Assembly (NCBI GenBank): GCA_963931865.1 | Contig: OZ007515.1 | Coordinates: forward strand, 2,035,318 to 2,099,317 | Length of the DNA stretch: 64,000 nt | Source: Axinella damicornis | Lineage: Eukaryota; Porifera; Demospongiae; Axinellida; Axinellidae | Reading direction: 5' to 3' | Shown here: piece by piece, positions 12,145 to 23,884 of the stretch | Numbering within the stretch: the stretch's first letter is position 1 | Layout of the letters: every line of letters begins with the position of its first letter | Notes under the pieces: generated by a model | What the model saw: the letters and a program-made list of their open reading frames with translations, nothing else | Databases searched by the model: none | What the model was told of the DNA's origin: nothing | Translations under genes and position numbers: made by a program

Positions 12145-15100
12145 CTAGGGGTGCTTGATCTTCATCTCGACTTCCTCATCCCGCCCTCCCTCACTCTTGC
12201 ATTCGCGGCCGCATTCGCGGCCGCGGCTGCGCCAGTAGCACATACACGCACACCGTACGATTTCAGCCACGATGAACTGGAAAACCCAGAAGCCAAGCAG
12301 AAAGAGCCAGGCTATCCAGACTCCTCTCGGTGGGGAGATAAGGAACACACCGAGGGTCACCTGGACAAAGCCAATCAGGATGATGCTCAGACCCCAAATC
12401 CGGTGGATCCACTCCCAGATTTTGCGGTAAACACTCTTTGTTCCGTCCTCCTTGATGTGTGGACGGCTATAGGATGGAAGATTCACATAATTCACAAATT
12501 CTTGTTTATGCATAGCACATGAGGTGCATGAGGAGAGAGGGAGAGTGGAGAGGGGGGAAGGGAAAGGGGGAGGAAGAGGGGGGAGGGGGAGAGTTAGGGA
12601 AGGGGAGGGGGAGGGAATAGGGGAAGGGAAAGAGGGAGAGGTGGGATGGGAGGATGGTGTATGAAGAGTTTTAGCAGAAAGGTCTACAAAGACTGCTCTG
12701 ACTATCGTCATGCTATGCTATAACATGCTGACATAGGCCCATTACGTTGACATACATATGGTTAAAAATCTAAGTGTCCATTAAAATACTAGATACTGGA
12801 AAGATGGAAATTCCATATAAACAGAAAAAACTGGAGGGGCAGATCTTGGTGAAAGGTTAATGACGTCATGGCCACATTATTCAAGTGTGATCTGCTCTCT
12901 GCTGAATCCTGCTCTTACAATATTCCAATGAAGGGTTGAACCAGTGTGATGAACTCCAGGAAGATTCCAATAATAGCGTGAGGGTGGGTCGGCAGCCTGC
13001 TAGCACCAGCGAACCAGATCAAGATGAAGGCAGGGATGGTGAAAATGACGCCAGTCGACTGAGAAAGTGGAAGGAGAGGAAGGTTAGTACTGTGGTTGGG
13101 TGCACACAAATGTACATGACAAACACGCTTACACACACACACACCAGGGAGGGCTGAGTAATAACAAGGGCGCATCGAGCCGCCGAAGGCGGCGAGAGGG
13201 CATGCAACGTACATAGACGGCAAAATGCTGAGTGTTACTAAATATAGAATTCAAATTTGGACTCATGAACCGTAGACGCGCGCCCCTTATGCAGTCACTT
13301 TTTGTACTTACGATCGAGATGGCTGGATATTCCGTCTGTAGCGTCTTTGACAAGGACCTAGCTACCTAGCGTGAGCTCCTTTCGATGCTATCATTCCCTC
13401 CCTCCAACTTACGCAACAGCCGTTGTGCTGTTGTCGAGAGCGGCGAATGTTGTTTGCATCCGGCGATACTTTCTCCGAATCTTGGCCTGCTACACTGGTA
13501 AGGAGAGCTATCCGGACTAGAAGAAGTACTTGGGCTAGAGATCGCTTGGATGGCATTTCTGTACCGACATCGGTAGCACTCATCTTCCTTGCCCAAGGAA
13601 TAAGTTCCGTTGAACGTCCGTAACCGAACTGTGCACGCAATTTCACGTGCTTAACCGGAAACGCTATTTTTTAAGTAACACTCAGCACTATGCCGTCTAT
13701 ACGTGCGCTATAGGAAGTTGCATGCCCTATGCGCCCTTGGTAATAATGTCTACGTTTTTCATATCATGGTATGATACAACTATCATAATAATTATTATAT
13801 AAACCACCCACAGTACGAGTTCTTGGCTTCTTGCTAAAAAATGTTGGCATAATAATATTGTGGCTGTTTACACTGTCCTGCTTTGAATTCAAGTGGTTGA
13901 ACCCTTATCAGTCCAATGACATCATACGATGCCGTGAGACTTTCAGCTTCATTATGTCATTTCTGGCAATGCCCAAGCAACAATATATTAATTTGGTAGC
14001 TTAAGAAGTAACATTACCAGGTCTAACCCTCCCTAAACACTGACCTGGATGCAAACATGAAGGACGAACCAGCACTTCGTACGACGGCACCGGTAATTGC
14101 GAGCTATAATGAACCCAATTGGGAAGAGGATTCCAAAGGCAACACCGTGGAGCAATCCATGGAGGTGGGTATAGGCGAACCACACATTGTTGCAACCCAT
14201 CGTCGGTGTGTCACTGGGCGTGCCACTCAGTCTCCAGAAGTCATCGTATGAGACGGAGGTACTGCAGGAGAGAAACGTGTACACATCAGGTTATAATACA
14301 GTGCACCAATCAGTAGGTGCATGCGGTACTTTGGCTGACTGTAAGAGCGTCCCTTTCATGGATTGCTATTACCACGTGTATTAGTGCTAGGTTCTGAATG
14401 AAGGACATATTCCAATACGTACAAGTCAGTAACACATAGGGTTTCTGGCCAGTCAAATTAGCCATGATGATGGCACAAGATTTTTAACCTAGAGATCAGG
14501 CAGAGATCAGGGGTTGAGAGCGTGGAGCCTTCAGGGCTTGCAGAACTAGAGCAGCTACATGTCGAGTCAAGCAGTGAGCATAGCTGACATCTTGATATCT
14601 CAGCTCTACGTACTGCAAGCGACAGAAAGCTTGAACAAGGCTAGGGTACAAGCATGCAGGGCTTACAGAGCTAGAGCAGCTACATGTGGATCACACAGTG
14701 AGTGCAGTCTCTTCCTTTCATCTCAGCTCCACACCCAAACTCACCCCACACTCACAAACATGGCCAGACCACACATAGCTACGCATGCAGTGTGTGAAGC
14801 ACGATGCGGATACATATTTCTAGTTTTTAGAGAAGGGTGTGAACTGTTTCTGCCTCTGAGAAATGCCAGTGGTGATCACTAATTGTGTGTTGACAACAAA
14901 TAGCAATCTAGTGCAAGCACTATGCACAGGAAAGCAACATCATGGATCACCTGATTCATTACACCGGCCATTAGGAGGTGTGACACAATGATGTCACAGT
15001 TCATTTCAATAACATTCCAAAGTGGAAAGGCAAGCGCTCCAGGGATGGGGACAATGGGACATGACTATGCCATGGCAGAAAATGTTTTTGGTGTGAGCCG

Positions 15101-18100
15101 CACACTAGCTATAGACTGTGTGCATGTGTAGCCTCATTCCCAGGCCCCGCCCAGCTTTTCGTCGCTTGCAGTACGGAAAAGCGGGAGAAGGCCTGGTATC
15201 TTTTCTCATGTCGTATTTGAGAAATGGCAAACTTTTCAGAACTAAGTTTCGCGTATTGTTCACCAACTACATGTTCAACGTTTGGTGTGTATGACAGTCG
15301 CCCCCTGCTAGCTAGATATGCATGGTAAGTTACCTGTTCTTCTTGCTGTTCTGAGCCCCGGTATGCCCATGTTCAATCAACCGTCGGTTCTATCCTTACA
15401 TCACTCACGGGAGGAAAGATACCAGGCCCTCTCACACTTTTCTGCACTGCAAGCAATGAAAAGCTGGGTGGGGACTGGGAACGAGGCTAGTGGACAAGTT
15501 TGTACAAACACGCCATAGAGCAGACCGCACTGTGCTTCACTAACTTCAGCACTGTGGGCTGACTATGCAGTGTACATTAGGTGTACATGCACCACAGACA
15601 ATGTCACCAAAGACCTCTCCATACTGATCTGGCAACACAAGAAGACTATATAGGACTGTGCAGAGTTTAAGTGGATTACCCCATTTACCAGGTAGTGTTA
15701 TCATGTCCACTTACTACTATGTGGTTGCTAGGTGTATCACAGCATTTACATAATCCTCACACTGACATGTAGCAATGAAGTGCACAGTCAAAATAATTAA
15801 GCAAGGCAGGGCAAAAACAGTTGGTTCTTAAATAGAGTGAGCCCGAGCTAGTCTCAACAGTTACTGTATGTGTGGTCTTTGGAATTTATATACATGCGAT
15901 TGTACCTTCACTTGCCATGGACAAAATTCTGTGCATGGACAGCACAGAAGTAACCTCATTCCCAGCAGTACGAAAGCGACAAAAGCTGGGTGTGGAGGCC
16001 TGGGAACGGAGGCCTAGGAACGAGGCACACCACATAATATCACTTTTCCAGTGCTATTTGTCAAGCAGCTGTGCTGGTCACTTCACATCACTGGCAGAAC
16101 GACGGGGTGGCAGAGAAAATATAAGAGCCAGAATTATGGGCATGCATCCATCAGGCAGGGACAGCTCATTCGGGAGGGGGTAAGCCGGGGCAGCTTGGTC
16201 AGCCTCGGGCAGTTCGGTCAGGCTCACCCTACGATACTCAAACATCCATCCCAGCTCCAATGGCCCAAACATCCATCCCAGCTCCAATAGCCCAAACATC
16301 CATTCCAGCTCAATAGCCCTTGGCAATTTCCCACACACTCCAATGAAGTTATATCCTGTCTGTGAGGGGAAGTATGGCTTCCTTCACAGAAAGGATATAT
16401 ATATACAACCCAAAGACATCATGGTAGCCACAAACTCACTAGCTGTGCAAACCTACACAACTGCTGGTACAGAACACACACACATCCATACAGTGGCTAC
16501 TAGGGAATTTGTGAGTGAGGTTGAGCAAGTGCAACATGGAGTCATGGTCACTAATGAGTGTCTTGTAGAGGACTAATGGTCTCAGATATAGACTACACAC
16601 ACACAGGAGCTGCGAACACAGGCTGACATTGACGAATGGTATGTGTACATGCTCCAGCACAACATGTGTTAGATGTACACGGACAGACAAGACACTGATG
16701 GAGACACGCAAGACATTGTGGTATATTGCCATGTGCTCAGCAGGGACAGATGACAACATTCCATGGCAACACTCCCATGACAGCAGCTAAACAGAAAGCC
16801 TGGTTCTCTCAGTTTCGTGATCCGGTTGCCCCAAATGACACAGTTGTTCTCGGTGAAACAGTTGCCTCGGTCTCGCGTCAAGTGACACAGCTGCTCTCGG
16901 TGACACAGTTGTCTCTGTCTCACCTCTGGGGACTCCACTGCTCTGGCTCTGTCCATCATGTACTCCTTTGCAGACTTGCCAGTCATTGCAAAAGGTGTTT
17001 TAAAACTTGTGCGTCTTACTTGTATGGGTATGCTATACGAACTAAAATCGATACTCTTCAATATTTGCAGAAGAGTATATTTCACGGTAAAACATACACG
17101 ACCTAGAGAAACTGCACACACGTTGCACAAGTGTGAAGACTCATAACTCATCCCAAAGAGATTATATCATTGTCAGCTCACTTGGCCACACTTCGTCCAC
17201 CATAGATGTAGACATATCCATTGGGGCCAGCAGCCATCGCATGTTGGAAGCGTCTTCCAGGAAGCCGTCCATCCACGGTACCATTCTGAATGGAGGAGAG
17301 GGAGGGAGTATAGACGTAGCTGCTATAGATTTGTCACATTACAACAGAATCATTGAAAGATACCCCAGAACTATTATGTATGCAAGACAAACTCATGCCC
17401 CCCCCCCCCCCCCCCCCCCCCCCAACGATTTGAAACACTGCATTCCATAAACCATTCGGCTCCACAATGCTAAGTGACTAGCAGTTCTGAACAAGAGCAG
17501 ACCTGTCACAATCTGTGTGTGACAAAAACCTTTCAACTCCACAAAGCTAAATGACAAGCAGGCTTGAATAACAGCACACTTGTATGCAATAACTCATTCC
17601 ATAAACCATTCAGCTCCACAATGGTACATGACCAGCAGGTCTGAGACTTGTCACAATTTATGTGATGTAAACCTTCAGCTCTAAATGACTTGTCTCGCAA
17701 TTTGTGACAACATGTTCCCTTTCAGTTTCACAATGCTACAAGAACAGCAGTTTGAATCACCCACTGTAGCGGCTACAGGATGCAGGATGCAGAATTCACC
17801 GATGGTCGTAACAGTTTGTAACTTCACACAACTGCAGTGACATAACTCACCACTCTATAGCGAGTCAACTCCCTCGTATCCACATCGACCACGAACACTT
17901 CATCTGCAGGCCAGTCAGTAAACTACACACAGGGAGACAGAAGAGTACAATCAAGCATCAGGTACAGATGAGGTAATGGGGGTAGGGTCGGCAATAATTG
18001 AAATTCAAAAGTGCTTGATCACAATGAGTGGGAACATATGTATGCTATAAGACTGACCTATGGTTGGTAAAGAGCTAAAGACTGCTCTTTTTAGGCAGTA

Positions 18101-21100
18101 GCCCAGAGGAGGACGGCCAAGGTTGACCTTTGCTAATCAGGTCTCATTAAAGTCACGTGTAATCCGATAATATAGATTACGTAATGAATGTTAAGTACAG
18201 TACTTCCATAGACAATGTTTCGACAGTTTTCAACATCGAGCCCCGACGCAATCACCTGGAATATCGACTCGCAGGGAAACGTAGGCATCTGTTGTCAATA
18301 TTAAAGGCCGAGCCCTTCAAGATTCAGCTGAGGTATGGCAGAAATGAATGGAAGTAGTCTCACGGTTCAGACGGTCCCCACGCGCGCCGTAAACGTCGGC
18401 CCTGCGAGACTAGAGTGGAGGTTCGGGGCCGTCTCGTCCATTTGCAAAGCGCGTTCGAGGATTGCCAACTGGGAGCACTCCACAGCAGCCCCAGAAACGG
18501 ACTTCTAATCATACAGCTATTTGCAATAACTTTTAATAACCGTCCACTGTCACATGACAGAAAGGTAATAATTACTTGTGACGTATGCAGTGGCCAACCT
18601 CCTCTGGCAGTAGCCGTTCAGGCAGATTAATGGATTACAAATGGATAGTGAATTCCAAAGTACATGGCAACTGAGAGCATACCAAACCGCACATATGTAA
18701 TCTTGTTATGATTAAAATAACACAGTTGTGTGTAGAATGTTATTTTAACTGCAGGAATACTATTTTAGTGGTGAGTTGTCAGTTGTCAAGGGGGTGGATC
18801 TGCACTGCACAGGATTTTCATGCCCCACTACTGTACAAGAAAACACATATTTCTACCTTTGAGCTAATTTCAAATTTCAAAGGGTGACCTTAAACTCCTG
18901 TCCTTGAAATGCTAGCAATGTCACCAGTAAATTCACCACGCGCCAATGGTCTAGCACCAGGATATACACAAGAGTCAGTGGCCCGTATGGCCGAGTCAGA
19001 GCACTGTCAGAAAGAGGAGGCCCAATCCCAAGCACGGAACTCAATCGATTAGGTTGGGGGCACCCCCCGAGTCCCTTCCCAACATTCCCAAGCACAGGAA
19101 CCCAATCAATTAGGTCAGGGGCACCCTCCTACAAGCATAGGAACTCTACCGATTAGGTCAGTGGCACCCAATCCTCTAATCGAAGTGCACCTACAACCCA
19201 GGAATTAGAAGCCATGGAAATCACACACACAAGGAAGCCTGTGAATATACAACATTCCTGATACTGCACCTGCTGGATGGTTGGCATGGCATTTATCTGG
19301 CACATACTGGGCTTCCTTTCCTCCTATATAACCTTTGCTCTACCTTTCCTCCTTTCCTCCTAACCTTTGCTCTACCTCATACACTGAAGTGATGAGCTAC
19401 ATAGTTCTCTGTGCCATATCACCAGACAGCTGAAAATAACTCCTGGCCAACGGCCATTTTCTGACCATTTCAGGATCTAGCAATCTCAGCACATACATGT
19501 ATTACACGTCTGATCAAATTTCTACTGTGACCGACCAACCAAAATTGATACCTAAATTTCAGCTCTGAGAAGGCATGCTCTACAGATAAAGTAATTGGTA
19601 TAAAATTGATATGTGAACTTACAGCGAAAACTTGTGGGCCGAAAACGGTGGTGCTGCCACCGTAGAGTATGGCCTTTCCTGGATCGTTGCTGAGGGGAAC
19701 CATTTGACTCCAAACCCTTGGGGTGGCACAGCGGGGTAGATCTCTCCATCGGTTATTGGTAACATCGAGGTACCAAACATCATCGTTCGGGCAAGGACCT
19801 CCGCCATACCCTTGTCTAGAGAAGACAGAAACCACAAGCAAATGGTAAGCCAACACAAATACTGGCCTTTGCAATAACGCAAGCAGAGCTCGGCAAATTC
19901 AGCAAGGACATGTTTTATAAGTGCTAGCTCCCCAGTGCAAACTGGGGAAGGTTTAAAACTTCCCACCCACTGGACACACAAAGGGTGGAAAATTGATCTA
20001 GTCTAGTTAATGTAATTCATTAGGTGTGACAAAGTGAATTCATGTTTCTCACCTGTTGGGGTGTTTATTACCTCTACCAAGGTAGTGTCACACCCATTGA
20101 CAGTGTAGTCACAGCGGCAACCAGGTCGAGAAATTTTGACATCATTTTTGCTGCTTGACTGCACGGCAAAAAAGCTCTTGAGCGTTTGACTGCATTGTAT
20201 TTCAGCCGTTGACTACACGTGCATTTCGCCCATTGACCCAATAGTACACAAAATGCATAGTGACTCTGCCCCTTCCTTGGTTAAGTCTTCGGCCGGGGTC
20301 ACAATGCCCAGTTGCAGCTGTGACTATGGTGCGTAAGGGAGTGACACCCCTTGTCTACCAAACACCTTACCTACTACAGCCTCCATACAGCACCAGTTGA
20401 TCCCTGTTGACCACTGCGGAGCCTTGCAGGCATCTCCCGATTGGAATCATAGGGTTGAACTGGTTGGCTATGGACGGTTGTGCCCACACCTCCCTCCACT
20501 CTGCTGCAGAGGGGCTGCTGAATGCTAATATGTACGTGTCAATGTAACGGGTTTGAAGGGGTGTGGTTTCAGTAAACCCACCACCCATCCAAAACTCATT
20601 TGTAGACGGCCCGTAGAGAGCACCGAAGTGGCCCCCGTACCGTTTTCCTGGGCTGGCCTGATTTCCCGGAAATACCACTCTGTTCCACTCCATCGTAGCC
20701 ATGTTGAACGCCCACGTGTCGTCTACCTCGCCTTCTCCCTGGCCAGCTGCATTGACTCCGTGTGAAACTACGAAAAGAGATACGCCGCTAACATCGACAA
20801 CTCCATAGTAACTGTCAACTCTTCCACTCGGCGCTCTCCCTGCAGGCGGGACTGCAACTTCTGACCACGTCCCACTAGCGATATTGTATATCCACGTATC
20901 GTTAGGATACGAACCGTTGACACTTGTACCTCCGAACAAGATGAGCGCATTGGTCTTGTTGTCGTAACCGAGTGCACCACGATTCCGAATGCGTGGATTC
21001 GACGGGACCCCAGATCCTGACCCTTCACCAGCGCCTGAAGGCATCTCCGTCCAAACGAGCCCGGGCTGCTGGGCAATACAGGCAGGAACACAAAACGCGA

Positions 21101-21119
21101 GAAACAACCAGAGCTTCAT
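12145..21119 (-). CDS. Kelch-repeat / cytochrome b561 fusion membrane protein, 7 exons
   Basis: Exons: 21119-20371, 19815-19623, 17922-17851, 17285-17182, 14261-14045, 13058-12919, 12466-12145; all GT-AG; 1797 nt, 598 aa. Residues 1-16 (MKLWLFLAFCVPACIA) are a signal peptide. Residues about 40-390 are Kelch-type beta-propeller repeats with the usual Gly-Gly turns (LILFGGTS, LVLYGGCS, ILYGGST, YIYGGRS) and downstream Trp. Residues about 405-565 form five hydrophobic helices like cytochrome b561: HGLLHGVAFGILFPIG, WFVLHVCIQ..., HAIIGIFLEFITLVQPFIG, IWGLSIILIGFVQVTLG, GVWIAWLFLLGFWVFQFIV. The candidate haem ligands are all present: H407/H411, H441, H470/H472 and H513. By family knowledge, b561 cores move electrons across membranes from ascorbate or another donor to Fe(III) or monodehydroascorbate; activity here is inferred. 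No DOMON domain is seen, unlike animal FRRS1. The tail is Cys/Arg/Glu-rich and cytosolic. Confidence 0.88.
12533..12655. repeat. Polypurine tract (polypyrimidine in the Kelch-b561 pre-mRNA)
   Basis: An irregular GGGGAG/GGAGAG run lies in the last intron of the Kelch-b561 gene, 67 bp upstream (in transcript sense) of the exon-7 acceptor at 12466/12467. On the transcript it is C/U only. Confidence 0.8.
13165..13739. mobile_element. MITE with long inverted ends and a perfect 7-bp target duplication
   Basis: Ends are CAAGGGCGCAT and ATGCGCCCTTG, flanked by identical GTAATAA (13158-13164 and 13740-13746). Subterminal homology extends inward about 80 bp (AGGGCATGCAAC, ATAGACGGCA, TGCTGAGTGTTACT against their complements). 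The left end also holds GCCGCCGAAGGCGGC, which folds on itself. It lies inside intron 5 of the Kelch-b561 gene. No transposase ORF, so non-autonomous. Confidence 0.85.
15129..15489. mobile_element. Fold-back element of the TAGCCTCRTTCCCAG family
   Basis: About 80-bp inverted ends: left starts TAGCCTCATTCCCAGGCCC, right ends GGGACTGGGAACGAGGCTA. Internal blocks CAGCTTTTC, GCTTGCAGT and GGCCTGGTATCTTT are mirrored. It lies in intron 4 of the Kelch-b561 gene. Its target duplication is not obvious. Confidence 0.75.
17398..17423. repeat. 26-bp poly-C tract
   Basis: Uninterrupted run of C in the Kelch-b561 intron, reading as poly-G in the pre-mRNA. Confidence 0.9.
17445..17770. repeat. Imperfect tandem repeat, about 70-bp period
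   Basis: Four to five degenerate units share CATAAACCATTCRGCTCCAC, AATG-TA-RTGACYAGCAG and CTTGTCACAATYTRTGTG. It sits in the Kelch-b561 intron between exons 3 and 4. Confidence 0.6.
19020..19175. repeat. Imperfect tandem repeat, 3 units
   Basis: Three units of about 50-60 bp share CCAAGCACRGRAMYCAATC, GATTAGGTYRGKGGCACCC. In the intron between Kelch-b561 exons 2 and 3. Confidence 0.55.
20080..20350. mobile_element. Degenerate inverted-repeat element in Kelch-b561 intron 1
   Basis: The left arm (GGTAGTGTCACACCC ... GTAGTCACAGCGGCAAC) is mirrored by the right arm (CAGTTGCAGCTGTGACTA ... GGGAGTGACACCCC). Ends and target duplication are too decayed to fix precisely. Confidence 0.45.
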
Positions 21120-21828
21120 TTTTGTGCATCTGCAGACTGGATTATTTGCAATCGCGCCAAATCAGCTCGTTCAATTCTGGAATTCCCAGGCGCAGGCCGG
21201 CCCCACCCAACTTAATTCACGTGATCACATGAACTCATTATTAATTACTTTCCAGACATTCCAACCTTTCAAGATTTAAATGAGGGTGACAAAACGCTAC
21301 ATGCATAGTGAATACTTGAAATTACCATCATGTAGCTTGCTAGCTAGCTACCATGTCTTTTCCTTGTGTACACTAAAGATTGCATGATGACAATCATCGT
21401 CAATGATGTCAGAATGCAAGGCCACAGAAGACTCAAACTCCCAGCTCTACTATACCAGAATTGAGTGACGAGGAACTTGATGTACACTTGCGGAAGGCCA
21501 GGCAGGTGGAGTACAAAAAAATGTGATGGCACACCTGGTCTGCGGATGAGGCTTGGCTGTACTAACCGTAATTTTAAATGGGCTACATTCGTTCCCAGCC
21601 CTGTCTCCACTCGAACCATTAAGTACATGTATGTGGGTGTGCACCATGTATTAGCTAATAGCTAGTGCATGCATGTCCTTGCTTGTATGCAGAATTATTA
21701 TAGGGGAAAAAATACTCATATTGAAGAAATTAGTGATGGAGGGTGATAACCATGTAGCTACTGCGAAATGCATGAGGGTGTCACCCTTATGAGGGTGAGT
21801 TGGAAGGTGTGATTCAGTGCCATGCATT
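21120..21828. other. Upstream region of the Kelch-b561 gene
   Basis: Presumed promoter/5'UTR of the minus-strand Kelch-b561 gene. No ORF with family features and no repeat recognised. Confidence 0.35.
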
Positions 21829-22282
21829 ATGCCATCCTTGTCTCTCCCAGGGTCTGGGCACAAGACTAATGCCATCCTAGTCTCTCCCAGGGTCTGGGCA
21901 CAAGACTAATGCCATCCTTGTCTCTCCCAGGGTCTGGGCACAAGACTAATGCCATCCTTGTCTCTCCCAGGGTCTGGGCACAAGACTAATGCCATCCTAG
22001 TCTCTCCCAGGGTCTGGGCACAAGACTAATGCCATCCTTGTCTCTCCCAGGGTCTGGGCACAAGACTAATGCCATCCTAGTCTCTCCCAGGGTCTGGGCA
22101 CAAGACTAATGCCATCCTTGTCTCTCCCAGGGTCTGGGCACAAGACTAATGCCATCCTTGTCTCTCCCAGGGTCTGGGCACAAGACTAATTTAATGCCAT
22201 CCTAGTCTCTCCCAGGGTCTGGGCACAAGACTAATGCCATCCTAGTCTCTCCCAGGGTCTGGGCACAAGACTAATACCATCT
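21829..22282. repeat. Minisatellite: 11 tandem copies of a 31-bp hairpin MITE plus 9-bp target site
   Basis: Unit is 40 bp. The first 31 bp run TAGTCTCTCCCAG ... CTGGGCACAAGACTA, a small copy of the hairpin family found elsewhere in the window. The last 9 bp are ATGCCATCC. The array opens with ATGCCATCC and closes with the related ATACCATCT, so every hairpin is flanked by the 9-mer. Units differ mainly at the first two bases (TT or TA), and one junction carries 5 extra bases (near 22190). Confidence 0.92.
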
Positions 22283-23884
22283 CTAACTTCTGTGCATGCA
22301 TTTTGTCTAGCCTCGTATTTAACACTTGCTGTGACTTGCAGGCATATATTACATTGTCTTGGATGACTAGTTGATGTTAATGTTTTGGGAGAGCGAGTCA
22401 ATAAATGGAGAGGCCACACTCCCCCTACCCTCCCCATGCTCCCATGCAGCAGGGCTCCACCTTCCCAAGCAATGCTCCCTCGATCCTCCCATGCTCCTTC
22501 TCCATTCCAATGCTCTCCCCTCCTTTATGAATGAAACAGTGGGAAGAAAATAATGCTCCACCCTCCCAATGCTCCCCTCCCTCCTAAAAAACAAAAACGA
22601 AAGAAAAAGGGTCAGAGAAGTAAACGATGGGCATGAGCCACCTGTTCTGACTGGGCCTGCAGCAGGCAAACTCTGTTTCCAACGAATGATCTTTTTTTTC
22701 TCTCTCTTTTCTCTATACAACTTTAATGCAGAAGCAAATGGGTCAGGCCACCTGGCAACTTGATGCTAATATGAAGGCCGAAGGGTACAATGAAGAGGGA
22801 CAAATACAAGAGACAGCAACTGAAAATCACAACCTCGAGATCTCCCTCCACCACCGCTCAGCCTACACACCACATTCCTCGTTTACTCATCAGCTAGGCA
22901 GTACAGACCTGAAATGCGAAGTCTGGAGGTATGTAGCAGTAGAAACAGAGTTTGAGGCCCTCAGGTCAAAGCCATTTTATACATGCATGTACCAAATGAT
23001 GTTCTTTGTCACATCACAGCAGCAACATCTTGCTCCTGCTAAACCGTTTGGAGTGTGACCCAGAGATTGCAGGCCTCTGTCACACTCCACGTTTGGTACC
23101 AATCTTTCTCACACCGACCTTCTTGCCCATTCAAGTTGGATGCTGCTCAGAAATGCATGATTGTTGACAAGGAGCAGACCATGCAATTTGGGAACTTGTG
23201 TGGGCAGTGTGGCACGACGGGACATCTTGGAGCCAGTGAGGGAGGGGTGGCAGATCCAGTATGCAGCCGCGGGAGAGATGCAAGGGAGAGCCAGCATTGC
23301 AAGTCTCAGCATGCAGCTCAAAGTCGTCCACCATCAAGGCACATTCCAGAGAGCATGACCATGCAAATAACCTTCCCTTTCTTGAAGTGTCTTGTCTCAT
23401 TTTACACTGCACTCACTGCACCTGTTTTCAAAGTTTTAGTGTCCATTTCTACTTGTAAACTAAGATAGGAGGGTGTCCGATTATCTGGACAGGAGGCTGG
23501 GAACAAGGCCAGGCAGACAGCACACTGCAGGACATGCACCTCCATTGCATTGCAATTGTTTTAGGCTTGGTTTTACATCCGATAGTGCACCATCCGACAG
23601 GGACACAATATAAGACTCTACAAAGCACAATTCTATAATTGGTTTCCCTCCAGTTCTTGAACCAAGAAGACAACCTCTATGAAGGACAGTCACCATCACT
23701 AAACTTCATTTGTAAATGCAGTGCCTTCAAGCAGCATAGACATGTTCAATAGATGAGGCTATTATAGGCTAATAAATACAGTAGCACAGCGTATATTATA
23801 ATGCAGCAGATGATCTAATGCATAAGAATCCCGTAATCAGATGTCCGTTACTGACGTAGTATCAGTTATCACTCAAAGATTACT
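22283..23884. other. Gene-free interval upstream of the ABCB-B stop codon
   Basis: Includes a CT-rich stretch (22420-22600, repeated CTCCCATGCTCC-like motifs). Small ORFs here lack domains, splice support or conserved motifs. The right end should contain the ABCB-B 3'UTR. Confidence 0.4.

Noticed and set aside
16669..17151. 160-codon minus-strand ORF within the Kelch-b561 intron as an extra exon
   Set aside because: Exons 4 and 5 already join in phase with a continuous Kelch blade; the ORF has repetitive QLCHREQLCHLTRDRG content and no family match.
22370..23470. Several 60-140-codon ORFs between the minisatellite and ABCB-B
   Set aside because: No domain, no splice-supported extension, low-complexity CT-rich origin.
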